From contig NZ_QEII01000304.1 in the NCBI RefSeq assembly GCF_003347515.1, positions 60,823-124,822 on the forward strand: 64,000 nucleotides of DNA. Reading direction: 5' to 3'. The DNA comes from Rhodoferax ferrireducens. GTDB taxonomy: Bacteria > Pseudomonadota > Gammaproteobacteria > Burkholderiales > Burkholderiaceae_C. Numbering within the stretch: position 1 is the stretch's first letter; each line of letters begins with the position of its first letter. Position numbers and translations under genes: made by a program. Positions 42,232 to 50,889 of this stretch are shown here, one piece after another. The notes beneath the pieces were generated by a model. That model saw only the letters and a list, made by a program, of their open reading frames with translations, made no database searches and was not told where the DNA came from.

Positions 42232-43170
42232 CTACACGCCTGCGCTTGCGAGCGCCGCGCGGATGGTGTCCACCTTGTCCAGGACCGCGCGCCGCGTTTC
42301 CTGGACGCGCGAGATAATTTGCACGTCGATGGCCAACAACTTCGCCAGCTGCGCCGGAAGGGCCCGGTAGGCAACGCCAATGCGAGAGGTGGCCTGCATC
42401 GACTGCGGGCAGAGAGCCACCCCTTCGCCTGCCGCGACGCAAGCCAACAGCGTGGTGAAATCTTTGGGTTCCAGACGCCGAGGTGCCGCATAGCCATAGG
42501 CCTTGAAGGTGCGCTCACATTTGTCGTAGAAAGCGGGGTTATCGATGCGCGCGAACCAGAACAGCGGCAAATCGCCAAGTTCGCTGAATGCCACCACCTT
42601 CTTGCGTGCGGCTGGGTGGCTTTCAGGCAAGATGGCAATCATCGGCTCACATCCGACCGACTCGACCGCCATGTCATCCGACGTCGTGACAATGTCGCCC
42701 ACGATGGCGATATCCAACTCGCCTCGGCGAACGCGCTCGACCAGGTTTTTGGACAAGTCCCGTACCACGGGGCGTCCCCCGGCGAAGTCAGGGTCGTTGA
42801 TGAGGTCATTGAGTTTGGGGATCAATGAATAGTCGATAACGCTCGTTAAACCCATGCGCACGATGTTCGCGCTTTCGTGCTTGTCGTGGAAGTTCTCTTT
42901 AACGCCCATGACTGCAACATCGAGCGCCATCAGGAACTTGTGCGTCTCGTTCTTGAACGCTTCACCCGCCGGCGTCAAGCTCACTTGGCTGGTGTCGCGT
43001 TGGAAGAGCTGCACCCTCAACAAGTCCTCAAGGCCCTGGATCTGGCGTGACAAGGGCGGCTGCGACATGTTCAGAAGTTCTGCTGCGCTGCGGAAGTTCA
43101 GTTCCTGGGCAACGGCGAGAAAGCACTGCAAGGTTCTGGTGCTGGGCAAGCGCCTGGACTGCATGATCAT
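42232..43170 (-). CDS. LysR family transcriptional regulator
   Basis: A 312-residue LysR regulator. The HTH lies at about residues 10-65: TLQCFLAVAQELNFRSAAEL, LNMSQPPLSRQIQGLEDLLR, then VQLFQRDTSQVSLTPAGEAF. The effector domain follows, with the family hinge near 90-95. The sequence is typical of the BenM/CatR-like branch. It converges with the aldo/keto reductase gene and lies downstream of the carrier-protein/MBOAT operon on the same strand, so its target is unclear; the MFS operon and the operon at 43342-49026 are both candidates. Confidence 0.9.
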   Translation of the reverse strand: MIMQSRRLPSTRTLQCFLAVAQELNFRSAAELLNMSQPPLSRQIQGLEDLLRVQLFQRDTSQVSLTPAGEAFKNETHKFLMALDVAVMGVKENFHDKHESANIVRMGLTSVIDYSLIPKLNDLINDPDFAGGRPVVRDLSKNLVERVRRGELDIAIVGDIVTTSDDMAVESVGCEPMIAILPESHPAARKKVVAFSELGDLPLFWFARIDNPAFYDKCERTFKAYGYAAPRRLEPKDFTTLLACVAAGEGVALCPQSMQATSRIGVAYRALPAQLAKLLAIDVQIISRVQETRRAVLDKVDTIRAALASAGV

Positions 43171-43341
43171 GTGAGTTCTTCGCTAACCGTCAGGAAATGG
43201 TGAATGTGTCGCAGATGGATGGATTCAGTCATGCCGAAAAGGTATCACAAAGAAGATACTGGATGCCTTGCTAAACGAGATTTAACGTATCCAAATGCTT
43301 TTGCCGGGTATCCACAGACCGGCTGGCGGGCTTGGTGTGGC

Positions 43342-44490
43342 CTACAGCCCAAGCCAGCGCGCGATGATGCTGCGCTGCATCTCCGAGGTGCCCGAATAGA
43401 TGGTGCTGCCGACGGCGTCGCGCAGCGCCCGTTCCACTTCGTATTCGACCATATAGCCGTAGCCGCCGTGGATTTGCACGGTGTCGAGCGCCACCTTGAC
43501 CAGCGATTCGCTGACAAACAGCTTGGTGATCGAGGCATCGAGCGATGCGTTTCTGAGGTGGCCCAGGCGCCAGGCCGAGCGGTAGGTGAGCAGGCGCGCC
43601 GCTTCCAATTGCACCTTCATGTCGGCGATCTTGTGCGCCACCGCCTGGAACTTGCCGATCAGCTGGCCGAACTGGCTGCGCGTGCGCGCATAGGTGATCG
43701 AGGTTTCCAACAGCCGCTCGATCGCGCCGACATGGCCGGCGACGAGCAGGATGCGCTCCCAGTCCATCGCCGTGGCGAACACGGCCGAGCCGCCGCCGAC
43801 ACTGCCGAGCACCGCGTCGTCCGGCACGCGCATGTTGTCAAACACCAGTTCACCGACCGGCGAGGTGCGCAGACCCATCTTCTCGAACTTGCGCCCGGCC
43901 GAAAAACCCGGCGTGGCCTTGTCGACCAGGAAAGCGGTCACGCCGCCGTGGAAGCCCTTTTTGGCGTCGGTGAGCGCAAACACGATCGCCACGTCGCCGA
44001 CCGGGCCATTGGAGATGAAGGTCTTGGTGCCGTTGAGGCACCAGCCGTCGCCGTCGCGCTCGGCGCGGGTGCGCAGTGAAAAGCTGTCAGAGCCCGAGCC
44101 CGGTTCGGTGATCGCGTGCATGCCGACCAGGCTGCCGTCGACCAGCCCCGGCAGGTAGCGCTGTTTCTGCGCTTCGTTGGCGTGCAGCCAGACCGGCACG
44201 ACGCAGGCCAGCAGATGCGCCGACAGCGAGAACACCAGCCCGCCGTCGCGGCAGCCGTAGCCCAGGGCTTCCAGCGCAATCGCGCATGACAGCGGGTCGA
44301 CGCCGCTGCCGCCATAGGCCTCGGGCACCGGCAGCCCCTGGATGCCGATGGCGGCGCATTTTCGCCACAGCTCGCGCGAGAACACCTGGTCGCGGTCGCG
44401 GTTGTCCACGCCCTCGTTCAACTCGCGCTGGGCAAACTTGACGATGCTGTCGCGCAGCATCTTCTGCTCGTCGGTGTAGGCGAAGTCCAT
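43342..44490 (-). CDS. Acyl-CoA dehydrogenase-like flavoprotein, predicted L-prolyl-carrier-protein oxidase
   Basis: A 382-residue FAD enzyme of the acyl-CoA dehydrogenase fold. ITEPGSGSDSFSL and NGTKTFISNGPVGD are the FAD/substrate strands. At the usual MCAD catalytic position it has YSGTSEMQR (Ser366), not YEGT. Instead Glu245 in AMDWERILLVAGHVG matches the isovaleryl-CoA dehydrogenase position, the arrangement I also associate with prolyl-carrier-protein oxidases (PltE, PigA, RedW). Its start overlaps the adenylation gene by one base (ATGA). It is therefore predicted to convert prolyl-S-carrier to pyrrolyl-2-carboxyl-S-carrier. A conventional acyl-CoA role is the alternative. Confidence 0.8.
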   Translation of the reverse strand: MDFAYTDEQKMLRDSIVKFAQRELNEGVDNRDRDQVFSRELWRKCAAIGIQGLPVPEAYGGSGVDPLSCAIALEALGYGCRDGGLVFSLSAHLLACVVPVWLHANEAQKQRYLPGLVDGSLVGMHAITEPGSGSDSFSLRTRAERDGDGWCLNGTKTFISNGPVGDVAIVFALTDAKKGFHGGVTAFLVDKATPGFSAGRKFEKMGLRTSPVGELVFDNMRVPDDAVLGSVGGGSAVFATAMDWERILLVAGHVGAIERLLETSITYARTRSQFGQLIGKFQAVAHKIADMKVQLEAARLLTYRSAWRLGHLRNASLDASITKLFVSESLVKVALDTVQIHGGYGYMVEYEVERALRDAVGSTIYSGTSEMQRSIIARWLGL

Positions 44491-46085
44491 CAGTTCATCT
44501 CCTTCAGCCGCTGGTAGTCGACCTTGTCGGTCGAGGTCTTGGGCAGCGAATCGCACCAGATGAACTGGTCCGGCACCATGTACAAAGGCAAGTTCTCGGC
44601 GCAGAAGCGCTTCATCTCGATCATCGACGGCCGCTTGGCCTCGCGGCAGCTGAGCACGGCCTTGATACGCACGCCTTCTTCGTCGGCCAGTGCCACCACC
44701 GCAGCTTCCTTGATCGCGCCATGGCGGTATAGGCCGGCCTCGATCTCGCCCAGTTCGACGCGGTAACCGCGGCGCTTGACCATGCGGTCGCGCCGGCCGA
44801 GATAGGTGTAGTTGCCGTCCTCGGCCTCAACCACGATGTCGCCGGTGCGGTACCAGCGCACACCCTGGTCACCGTTGTAGTCGCGCGTCAAAAAGGCGGA
44901 TTTGCTTTGTTCCGGCAGCGCCCAGTAGCCCTGCATCACGCCGGACCCGCTGATGCAGAGTTCACCCTCGCCGCCGGGCGCCACCTCGTGGCCATGCTCG
45001 TCGACGACCTTGGCACGCAGGTGCGAGCAGACCTTGCCGATCGGGAACGGCACGCTGCGCTCCGGTGGCACCGGTAGCGCCAACTCGTACCAGGTGCAGA
45101 CATTGGTCTCGGTTGGGCCGTACAGGTTGAAGTAGCGTGGCATCGGCAGCAACTCGGTCAGGGTGCGCAGATGGCGCACCGGGAACACCTCGCCGGCGAA
45201 CAGCACCATGCGCAAGGCTGACAGGTCTTGCTGGGCCAGGTTGCCGTATTGCGCCAACAGGCTCAGGATCGACGGCGCCGAATACCAGCAGGTGATGCGC
45301 TGCTCGGCGATCAGCGGCGCCAGTCGCAGCGGGTCTTTGCCCGCCTCCTCGGCGATCAGCACCAGCGCGGCGCCGTGCTTGAGCGGCAGGTGAATATCGA
45401 GGATGGACAGGTCGAAGTGCAGCGGTGCGTGCGACGAGAATCGATCGCTCGTCAGGGGCTCGAACACCTCCGCGCACCAGTCGACGAAGCTGACGGCGTT
45501 TTCGTGCGTCAGCATCACACCCTTGGGCTTGCCGGTGGAGCCCGAGGTGTAGAGGATGTAGGCCAGGTCCTGCGCGGCACTCTCAACGCTGGCGACCACC
45601 GGGGCTGGCTGGCGTGCATCGGCCTGGTCCAGCGCCTGGCGCAGGCCGACGCCACCGCCGACCGACTCCAGCAGCAGCAACGCGGGCACGCCGCCCAAAG
45701 CCTCGCTCTCGGCCGTCAAACGGGTCTCGAAACGCTGCTCTACCAGCGCCAGCTTGACGCCGCAGTTGTGCAGGATGTAGGCACAGCGCGCCACCGGTGC
45801 CGCCGGATCCACCGGCACATAGGCCGCACCGGCCTTGAGAATGCCGTACAGCGTGGCCACCGCGTCGATGGACTTGCGCATGTACAGGCCGACGCGGTCA
45901 CCGGAGCGTACGCCGCTGGCATGCAGTCGGTCGCGCACGCGGTCGGACAGCTCTGCCAGCTCGGCATAGCTGAGCTGGCCGAACCCCGGCTCGATCACCG
46001 CGGTGTGCCCGGGGTAGCGCTGGGCCGCTGCTACAAAGCCCTGGTGCAAAGCTTGTTGCGTCTCCATGGTGATGGCGCCTTTCAT
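44490..46085 (-). CDS. Amino acid adenylation enzyme, predicted L-proline:carrier-protein ligase
   Basis: A 531-residue stand-alone adenylation domain. Core motifs are LYTSGSTGKPKGVMLTHEN (173-196 region), the A5 YGPTETNVC (322-330), WYRTGDIV and KTSTDKVDY with catalytic Lys521. Aligned to GrsA by eye, the ten specificity positions are Asp225, Leu226, Leu229, Tyr268, Leu295, Ala297, Leu321, Val329, Cys330, Lys521: DLLYLALVCK. I recall this as the code of the L-proline-activating PltF/RedM enzymes. It would load proline on the carrier protein whose gene it overlaps by four bases. A DltA-like D-alanine role is disfavoured by the code. Confidence 0.88.
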   Translation of the reverse strand: MKGAITMETQQALHQGFVAAAQRYPGHTAVIEPGFGQLSYAELAELSDRVRDRLHASGVRSGDRVGLYMRKSIDAVATLYGILKAGAAYVPVDPAAPVARCAYILHNCGVKLALVEQRFETRLTAESEALGGVPALLLLESVGGGVGLRQALDQADARQPAPVVASVESAAQDLAYILYTSGSTGKPKGVMLTHENAVSFVDWCAEVFEPLTSDRFSSHAPLHFDLSILDIHLPLKHGAALVLIAEEAGKDPLRLAPLIAEQRITCWYSAPSILSLLAQYGNLAQQDLSALRMVLFAGEVFPVRHLRTLTELLPMPRYFNLYGPTETNVCTWYELALPVPPERSVPFPIGKVCSHLRAKVVDEHGHEVAPGGEGELCISGSGVMQGYWALPEQSKSAFLTRDYNGDQGVRWYRTGDIVVEAEDGNYTYLGRRDRMVKRRGYRVELGEIEAGLYRHGAIKEAAVVALADEEGVRIKAVLSCREAKRPSMIEMKRFCAENLPLYMVPDQFIWCDSLPKTSTDKVDYQRLKEMN

Positions 46086-46333
46086 GCCTGCTTCGACGCC
46101 ACCAAGGCGGCGATGGCGCTGAGGGTGTCGAGATATTCCGGGTCGGTCTCGTGCGCCTGCAAGGTGACGCCGAACCGTTCTTCGAGGAACAACACGAGCC
46201 GCAAGGTGGCGATCGAGTCGAGCACGCCGCCGGTGATTAGCGGCGTGTCGTCCCTCAGTTCGTTCGGGTCTTCACCGGGCAGGAACTCCTTCAGGATGAA
46301 TTCTTTGATGGTGGCTTTGATGTCTGCGCTCAT
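46082..46333 (-). CDS. Acyl/peptidyl carrier protein
   Basis: An 83-residue four-helix carrier protein. The phosphopantetheine attachment site is Ser40 in GGVLDSIATLRL, followed by LVLFLEERFGVTLQ, a helix II typical of PltL/RedO- and DltC-like stand-alone carriers. The gene starts at ATG 46333 after the MBOAT-SGNH gene (59 bp gap) and overlaps the adenylation gene by four bases, indicating that it is the carrier for the amino acid activated there. A longer in-frame extension is rejected because it runs into the upstream gene. Confidence 0.92.
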   Translation of the reverse strand: MSADIKATIKEFILKEFLPGEDPNELRDDTPLITGGVLDSIATLRLVLFLEERFGVTLQAHETDPEYLDTLSAIAALVASKQA

Positions 46334-46392
46334 GCATGGGCCTTTGGTTGTGATGAAAGTGGGTGATTCGGATTCCCGTACGCGCTTCGGCC

Positions 46393-49026
46393 TCAGCGCT
46401 GCGCGGCCGGCACCGCCGGGTTTGACGGGGTAGCTGCGGGCGTGAGCCGCAACGCACTGGCGTGCTGCTCGATCAGCTGCTGAAGTCGCTCCGCCACCAA
46501 CTGGTTGCCGGCTCGGTTCGGGTGGTTGTCCCACGAGGCGATGCGCAGCGCTGTGGCGTCGCGCCCCTGCCAGAGGTCGAACAGGTCGAACACCAGCAGT
46601 CCGGCCGCGGCCGCGTCACCGAGCGCCACCACCGGCTGCGGTGGCGGCTCGGCCACGTTGTCCAGACCAACGAAGACCGGTACCGCACCCTGGCTGCGAA
46701 CCCGATCGGCCATCTGCTCGAAGCTGGCCCGGACCGCGCGATTGGCCGAACGACGCAGCCGCCAATCGGCCTCGGTCCACGGCATGCGGGTCTTCAGTCC
46801 CAGCTCTTCCATCACGACCCGGCCGGTATCGAACAAGACGGGTATGCCGTCGCGTCCGAGCGCCGCTACACCCGTGTCCTGCATCAGACGCTGCAGTCGT
46901 GGCGAAGGGATTTCACGCCTGTGGGCGACGCTTTGCAGCAGGTGCTGCACCGTAGGGGCTGCCAGCCGGGGGCTGTCGACGAAAAAAACCGCGTCGGGGG
47001 CGAACTTCAGGACACGGTCTTCGAGTTGTGCGAGCTGCTGCGTCAGCGCGTACGCGGCAACGCCGAAGTTCAACACCTCGTAGCGCCGTGCGCCATCGCG
47101 ACTGCGGTCGGCGGCCCGGTTCAGCCGCTCTTCAAGCAGGCGCGTGAAGGTGTCGGCGTCGGCCACGCCCGAACCCATCACATGCGAGGGGCCGAGCACG
47201 GCGATGCGGTAGACGCCGGCCGGCTTGGCCAGCGAGCGCGGCCGGTCGCGCATGCCCAGGGCGTTGGTGCTGAAGGGCTGGTCCATGAAAACGATGCTGG
47301 TGTTCGGCTGCAGCTCGCCACCCAGGAAATCGCTGCGCACATGGAAGGCCGGGGTGCCGCCCAGGTGCAGCCAGTGCGCGGGCTTCTGCGTGCTGAGATC
47401 CCACAACTGCGCGCTCAGGCGGCTGCTGTTGTCGAGATTTTCGTAGTAGCCCTTGTGTTGCAGTGCGGCGTCGCGCGCATTGAGGGTGCTGCGCTGGACT
47501 GACGCAACCGCCGAGGCCAGAGCCGGTGCTTGTGGTGCATACCAGGCCTTCCAGCCGAGGGCGAGGATGACGACCAGGAGCAGCGTTGGCGCCAGGTTCA
47601 CGATACGTTGGGGTGCTGCGGCGGCCTGGTTCTCGGCCGCCGGCCACGGCTTGCCGGCAATGCCCAGACCGATCAGCAACAGGGCGCCGAGTACGGCCAG
47701 TTCATGCACCGAGGTGTGGGCCGCGGCGCTCCACATCAATAACCAGGCGCTGATCGACTCGGCGCTCCAGAGCGACCACAGCACACAGATCGCCGTGAAG
47801 GTGCCGGCGGTGCGCAGCGCGAGCGAAGCGCTCCAGCGCGTGTCGCGGGCAAGCTTGCGCGGCCGCGCGCGTTTCATTTCGCCCAGGGCGCCCATCACGA
47901 CAAGCGCGCCGAGCACCCCCCAGAACAAGCCGTCCTGCGGCGCCAGCGGAAAGCCGCCGCGCAACCAGAACCACTGGTAGGAGTGCAGCAACCAGGTGCC
48001 CAGGAAGACGATCACGGTGGCGCCGATCAGCGCCACATTCGGGCCGTAGCGCTTCAATCTAAAGAAGCTCGGGTAATACACGAGCTTCATCATGAAGTCT
48101 TTCCAATAGATATTGATGCGGCGCCAGAAGTCGGTGAAACTCGCCGCCAGAAAATACAGGTGATGCGTTTCAGGCAGGCGAAAACCGAACAGATGCAACA
48201 CGCCTGTGATCAGATGGAACTGTCCCGACACGCGCAGGTAGAGCAGAAAGGTCGCCAACAGAAACTGCACCAGGTCGCCCAGGCTGTTTAGTTCCATGGC
48301 GTCGCCAGCCAGGTGGACATAGACGATGCGGTACAGGATCAATTGCACCAGGCCGCGCACGATCCACTTCAGACCCGTTTCGTAAATGGCTTGCGCTTCG
48401 CGATCGTAATAAGTGCGGCGCATTGTCGAGTAATCGACCACCGGAAACAGAGGAAAGCAGACGTTGGGCAGCATGAAAAAATAAGCCAGCGTGCGTGCCG
48501 GTGTCGGCCGTGTCTCGTCGTGCTTCAGTGCGTACAGATACACCGCCAGCCGAAACATGAACATCGAGCCGAGGATGGGCCAGATGGCCACCGACCAGGG
48601 TCCCGGCAATATCTGCAGCCGCCACAGCGCAAACAGGCCCGCAGTCAGCGCTAGCAGCCCTATGCGCAGGCTCAGCCGCCAAGGCAGGTGGCAGATGCCA
48701 ATCAGCACCAGGCCCAGCAATATCAGCCAGCCCCCGTCGAGCGGTCCGAAAGCCAGCACGATCGCAGCCAGCGACAGGCCGGCAAAAAAAGGCAGGCGAT
48801 GGGGTAGCGGCAGCAGCGCGTGAACAACAAAGCCGGCGAATCCCAGCGCCATGACGTTGAAAAATGTGCGGCTTTCAAGCTGAAACTGGTAGATTACCAG
48901 CAATACCAGTCCCAGTTGAAGACACAACCACAACAGCCGGCCGGCATCTGGCAGGCTCATTGGCGCCGCGATCGGAATGCTCTTGGGCGCGGTGACCGCG
49001 GCTGCCGAATTTAGCCCTGTACCCAT
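46393..49026 (-). CDS. MBOAT O-acyltransferase fused to an SGNH-hydrolase-like domain
   Basis: An 877-residue inner-membrane fusion. Residues about 25-460 are polytopic with the MBOAT core: FGFRLPETHHLYFLAASFTD, FWRRINIYWKDF and the catalytic-His helix LGTWLLHSYQWFWLRGG (His348). About 475-495 is a further membrane segment. The periplasmic C-terminal half is SGNH-like: AVLGPSHVMGSGV (Ser614), VLNFGVAAYALTQQ, FVGLDNV and WDNHPNRAGNQL (Asp833, His835). The layout equals DltB joined to DltD. It heads an operon with carrier, adenylation and flavoprotein genes, so it probably moves a thioester-bound acyl group to a periplasmic acceptor. ATG 49026 has GGAGG eight bases upstream. Confidence 0.88.
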   Translation of the reverse strand: MGTGLNSAAAVTAPKSIPIAAPMSLPDAGRLLWLCLQLGLVLLVIYQFQLESRTFFNVMALGFAGFVVHALLPLPHRLPFFAGLSLAAIVLAFGPLDGGWLILLGLVLIGICHLPWRLSLRIGLLALTAGLFALWRLQILPGPWSVAIWPILGSMFMFRLAVYLYALKHDETRPTPARTLAYFFMLPNVCFPLFPVVDYSTMRRTYYDREAQAIYETGLKWIVRGLVQLILYRIVYVHLAGDAMELNSLGDLVQFLLATFLLYLRVSGQFHLITGVLHLFGFRLPETHHLYFLAASFTDFWRRINIYWKDFMMKLVYYPSFFRLKRYGPNVALIGATVIVFLGTWLLHSYQWFWLRGGFPLAPQDGLFWGVLGALVVMGALGEMKRARPRKLARDTRWSASLALRTAGTFTAICVLWSLWSAESISAWLLMWSAAAHTSVHELAVLGALLLIGLGIAGKPWPAAENQAAAAPQRIVNLAPTLLLVVILALGWKAWYAPQAPALASAVASVQRSTLNARDAALQHKGYYENLDNSSRLSAQLWDLSTQKPAHWLHLGGTPAFHVRSDFLGGELQPNTSIVFMDQPFSTNALGMRDRPRSLAKPAGVYRIAVLGPSHVMGSGVADADTFTRLLEERLNRAADRSRDGARRYEVLNFGVAAYALTQQLAQLEDRVLKFAPDAVFFVDSPRLAAPTVQHLLQSVAHRREIPSPRLQRLMQDTGVAALGRDGIPVLFDTGRVVMEELGLKTRMPWTEADWRLRRSANRAVRASFEQMADRVRSQGAVPVFVGLDNVAEPPPQPVVALGDAAAAGLLVFDLFDLWQGRDATALRIASWDNHPNRAGNQLVAERLQQLIEQHASALRLTPAATPSNPAVPAAQR

Positions 49027-49278
49027 CAATAAATCCTCCGTCAAGCGCAAGAACGAGGTTTCAGCCTGGCTGGTCCGCGCCGACTTTGGCGTCGGTGATC
49101 ACCTCTGATCACTTGCACTTTGGGAGACTGCGCGGTGTTAGCTGCTAGAGCTTGGCATTAGGCCAAGTCACTCAGTTCATGAAGTTGCGCTTTCGCAAGT
49201 TACGTCGTGCTAACCGGTCCGCCGCAGTCTGGATTTATCGATCTGAGAGCAGGCCCCTCTACGGGGCCAAGGCCAGGG

Positions 49279-50763
49279 TCAGCACGGTTGTCCTTGACGT
49301 GCCAGCAGCCAGGCCGGTGCGTCCTGCAGGCAAACCGGGCGCAAGAAGCGGTCCAGCGCGGCGTCGCCCACCGAGGTGGTCATGGGCTGGGTGGACGATG
49401 GCCACGGTCCGCCGTGCTGCTGCGCCGCCGTGACGGCGACGCCGGTGGGCACGCCGGCAAACAGCACACGCCCGGCAATGTTCATGGCACCGCGCGCCAA
49501 CGCGCGGGTGTCATTGCTTTCAGTCTCTGCGCCCCATAGCGTCACGGTCAGGCTGCCGCCGACGGCCTGGAGCACGTCAAGCGCCTCCGCCACCGACTCG
49601 GCACGCACGATCAGGCTGGACGGGCCGAACAGCTCTTCGCGCAGTGCGCTCTTGGCGATGAAGCTCACCGCGTTCACCTGCGCCAGGAAGGGGCGGGGTG
49701 CTTCGGCGTTGCCGGCTTCTTTCACCAGCGGGTGGGCACCCGCCGCCGTCATATGAACCACACCGGCGTCAAACGCCTGGCGCATGCCGGGGGTCAGCAT
49801 GGCGTGCGGGTTTTGCGCGCTCAGTGCTGTGGTCAGTTGCTGCACGAAGGCGTCGTTGGTGGCCTTGTCTTGCGGGCTGTCGATCAGCACAATCACGCCG
49901 GGGCTGGTGCAGAACTGGCCACAGCCCTGCGCGATCGAGCCGGCCAGCGTGGCGGCGAGCTCAGCGCCTTTGGTCGCAAGAATGGCGGGCAGGGCCACGA
50001 CCGGGTTGGTCGAGCCGAGTTCGCCATAGAACGGGATCGGACGTGGTCGGCCATTGGCCTCGGCCTGCAGCGCCGCGCCACCGCGTGTGGATCCGGTGAA
50101 GGCGCCGGCCGCAATGGCCGGGTGGCGGATCAGGCGTACGCCGACATCGGTGCCGCTGCCCTGAATCATGCTGATCAGACCGGCCGGCAGGCCCTGGCTT
50201 TTGAGCACCCGAGGAATCAGACCTGCCACGCGGTTGGACAGCACCAAATGCCCTGAATGGGCCTTGACGACTACCGGACAGCCGGCAGCCAGCGCCGAGG
50301 CGGTGTCACCGCCCAGCACCGAGAAGGCAAACGGAAAGTTGCTGGCCGAGAACATGGCGACCGGACCCAGCGGCACGCGTTGGCGCACCATGGCCGGGTG
50401 GCCCACCGGCGGCGCGCCGGGCACGGCCGGGTCGTCGGTGAAGGCGAAAGGTACACCGCGCTCGGCAATGTCGGCGAAGCGGCGCAACTGGAAGGCGGTG
50501 CGGTCGAGTTCTCCATTCAGGCGCACCGGGCCGAGGGCGGTTTCTTCATCGGCGAGGGCGACCAGGTCTTCCCGGTCTGATTCGAGCGCAGCAGCCAGGC
50601 CGCGCAGCAGGGCCGCGCGCGTGGCGCCATTGCTGGCGGACCAGCTGACAAAAGCTTGCGCGGCGGCTTCAGCGGCGGCGTCGACTTGTTCAGGTGTACA
50701 GGCCATCAGGGGCGCGCCCAGCGGTTCACCGGTACGGGCTTTGAATGATTGCAGTTTTTGCAT
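49279..50763 (-). CDS. Aldehyde dehydrogenase family protein (alpha-ketoglutarate semialdehyde dehydrogenase-like)
   Basis: A 494-residue aldehyde dehydrogenase. The active-site Cys lies in GQFCTSPGVIVL, Glu in FYGELGSTNPVVAL, and the nucleotide-binding FSASNFPFAF and FTGSTRGGAAL motifs are present. The short LNGELDRTAFQLRRFAD region and the split C-terminus resemble the type III alpha-ketoglutarate semialdehyde dehydrogenase group. It is 126 bp downstream of the molybdopterin reductase gene and may be the last gene of that operon. The substrate is probably a dicarboxylic semialdehyde. Confidence 0.85.
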   Translation of the reverse strand: MQKLQSFKARTGEPLGAPLMACTPEQVDAAAEAAAQAFVSWSASNGATRAALLRGLAAALESDREDLVALADEETALGPVRLNGELDRTAFQLRRFADIAERGVPFAFTDDPAVPGAPPVGHPAMVRQRVPLGPVAMFSASNFPFAFSVLGGDTASALAAGCPVVVKAHSGHLVLSNRVAGLIPRVLKSQGLPAGLISMIQGSGTDVGVRLIRHPAIAAGAFTGSTRGGAALQAEANGRPRPIPFYGELGSTNPVVALPAILATKGAELAATLAGSIAQGCGQFCTSPGVIVLIDSPQDKATNDAFVQQLTTALSAQNPHAMLTPGMRQAFDAGVVHMTAAGAHPLVKEAGNAEAPRPFLAQVNAVSFIAKSALREELFGPSSLIVRAESVAEALDVLQAVGGSLTVTLWGAETESNDTRALARGAMNIAGRVLFAGVPTGVAVTAAQQHGGPWPSSTQPMTTSVGDAALDRFLRPVCLQDAPAWLLARQGQPC

Positions 50764-50889
50764 GGTGTGATTTTGTAGGTTACAGGCGACGACTATCATA
50801 TTACCAACGCAAGTGATAGCCACGGGCCGCTTAGTCCAATTCCACAAGTTCTTCCATGTGCGTGCGGGGCACCTGCGACAGGTCTCGGA

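Noticed and set aside
44490..46333. Gram-positive-type D-alanylation (DltA/DltC)
   Set aside because: The specificity code matches L-proline-activating enzymes and an amino-acyl oxidase is coupled to the set; neither belongs to D-alanylation.
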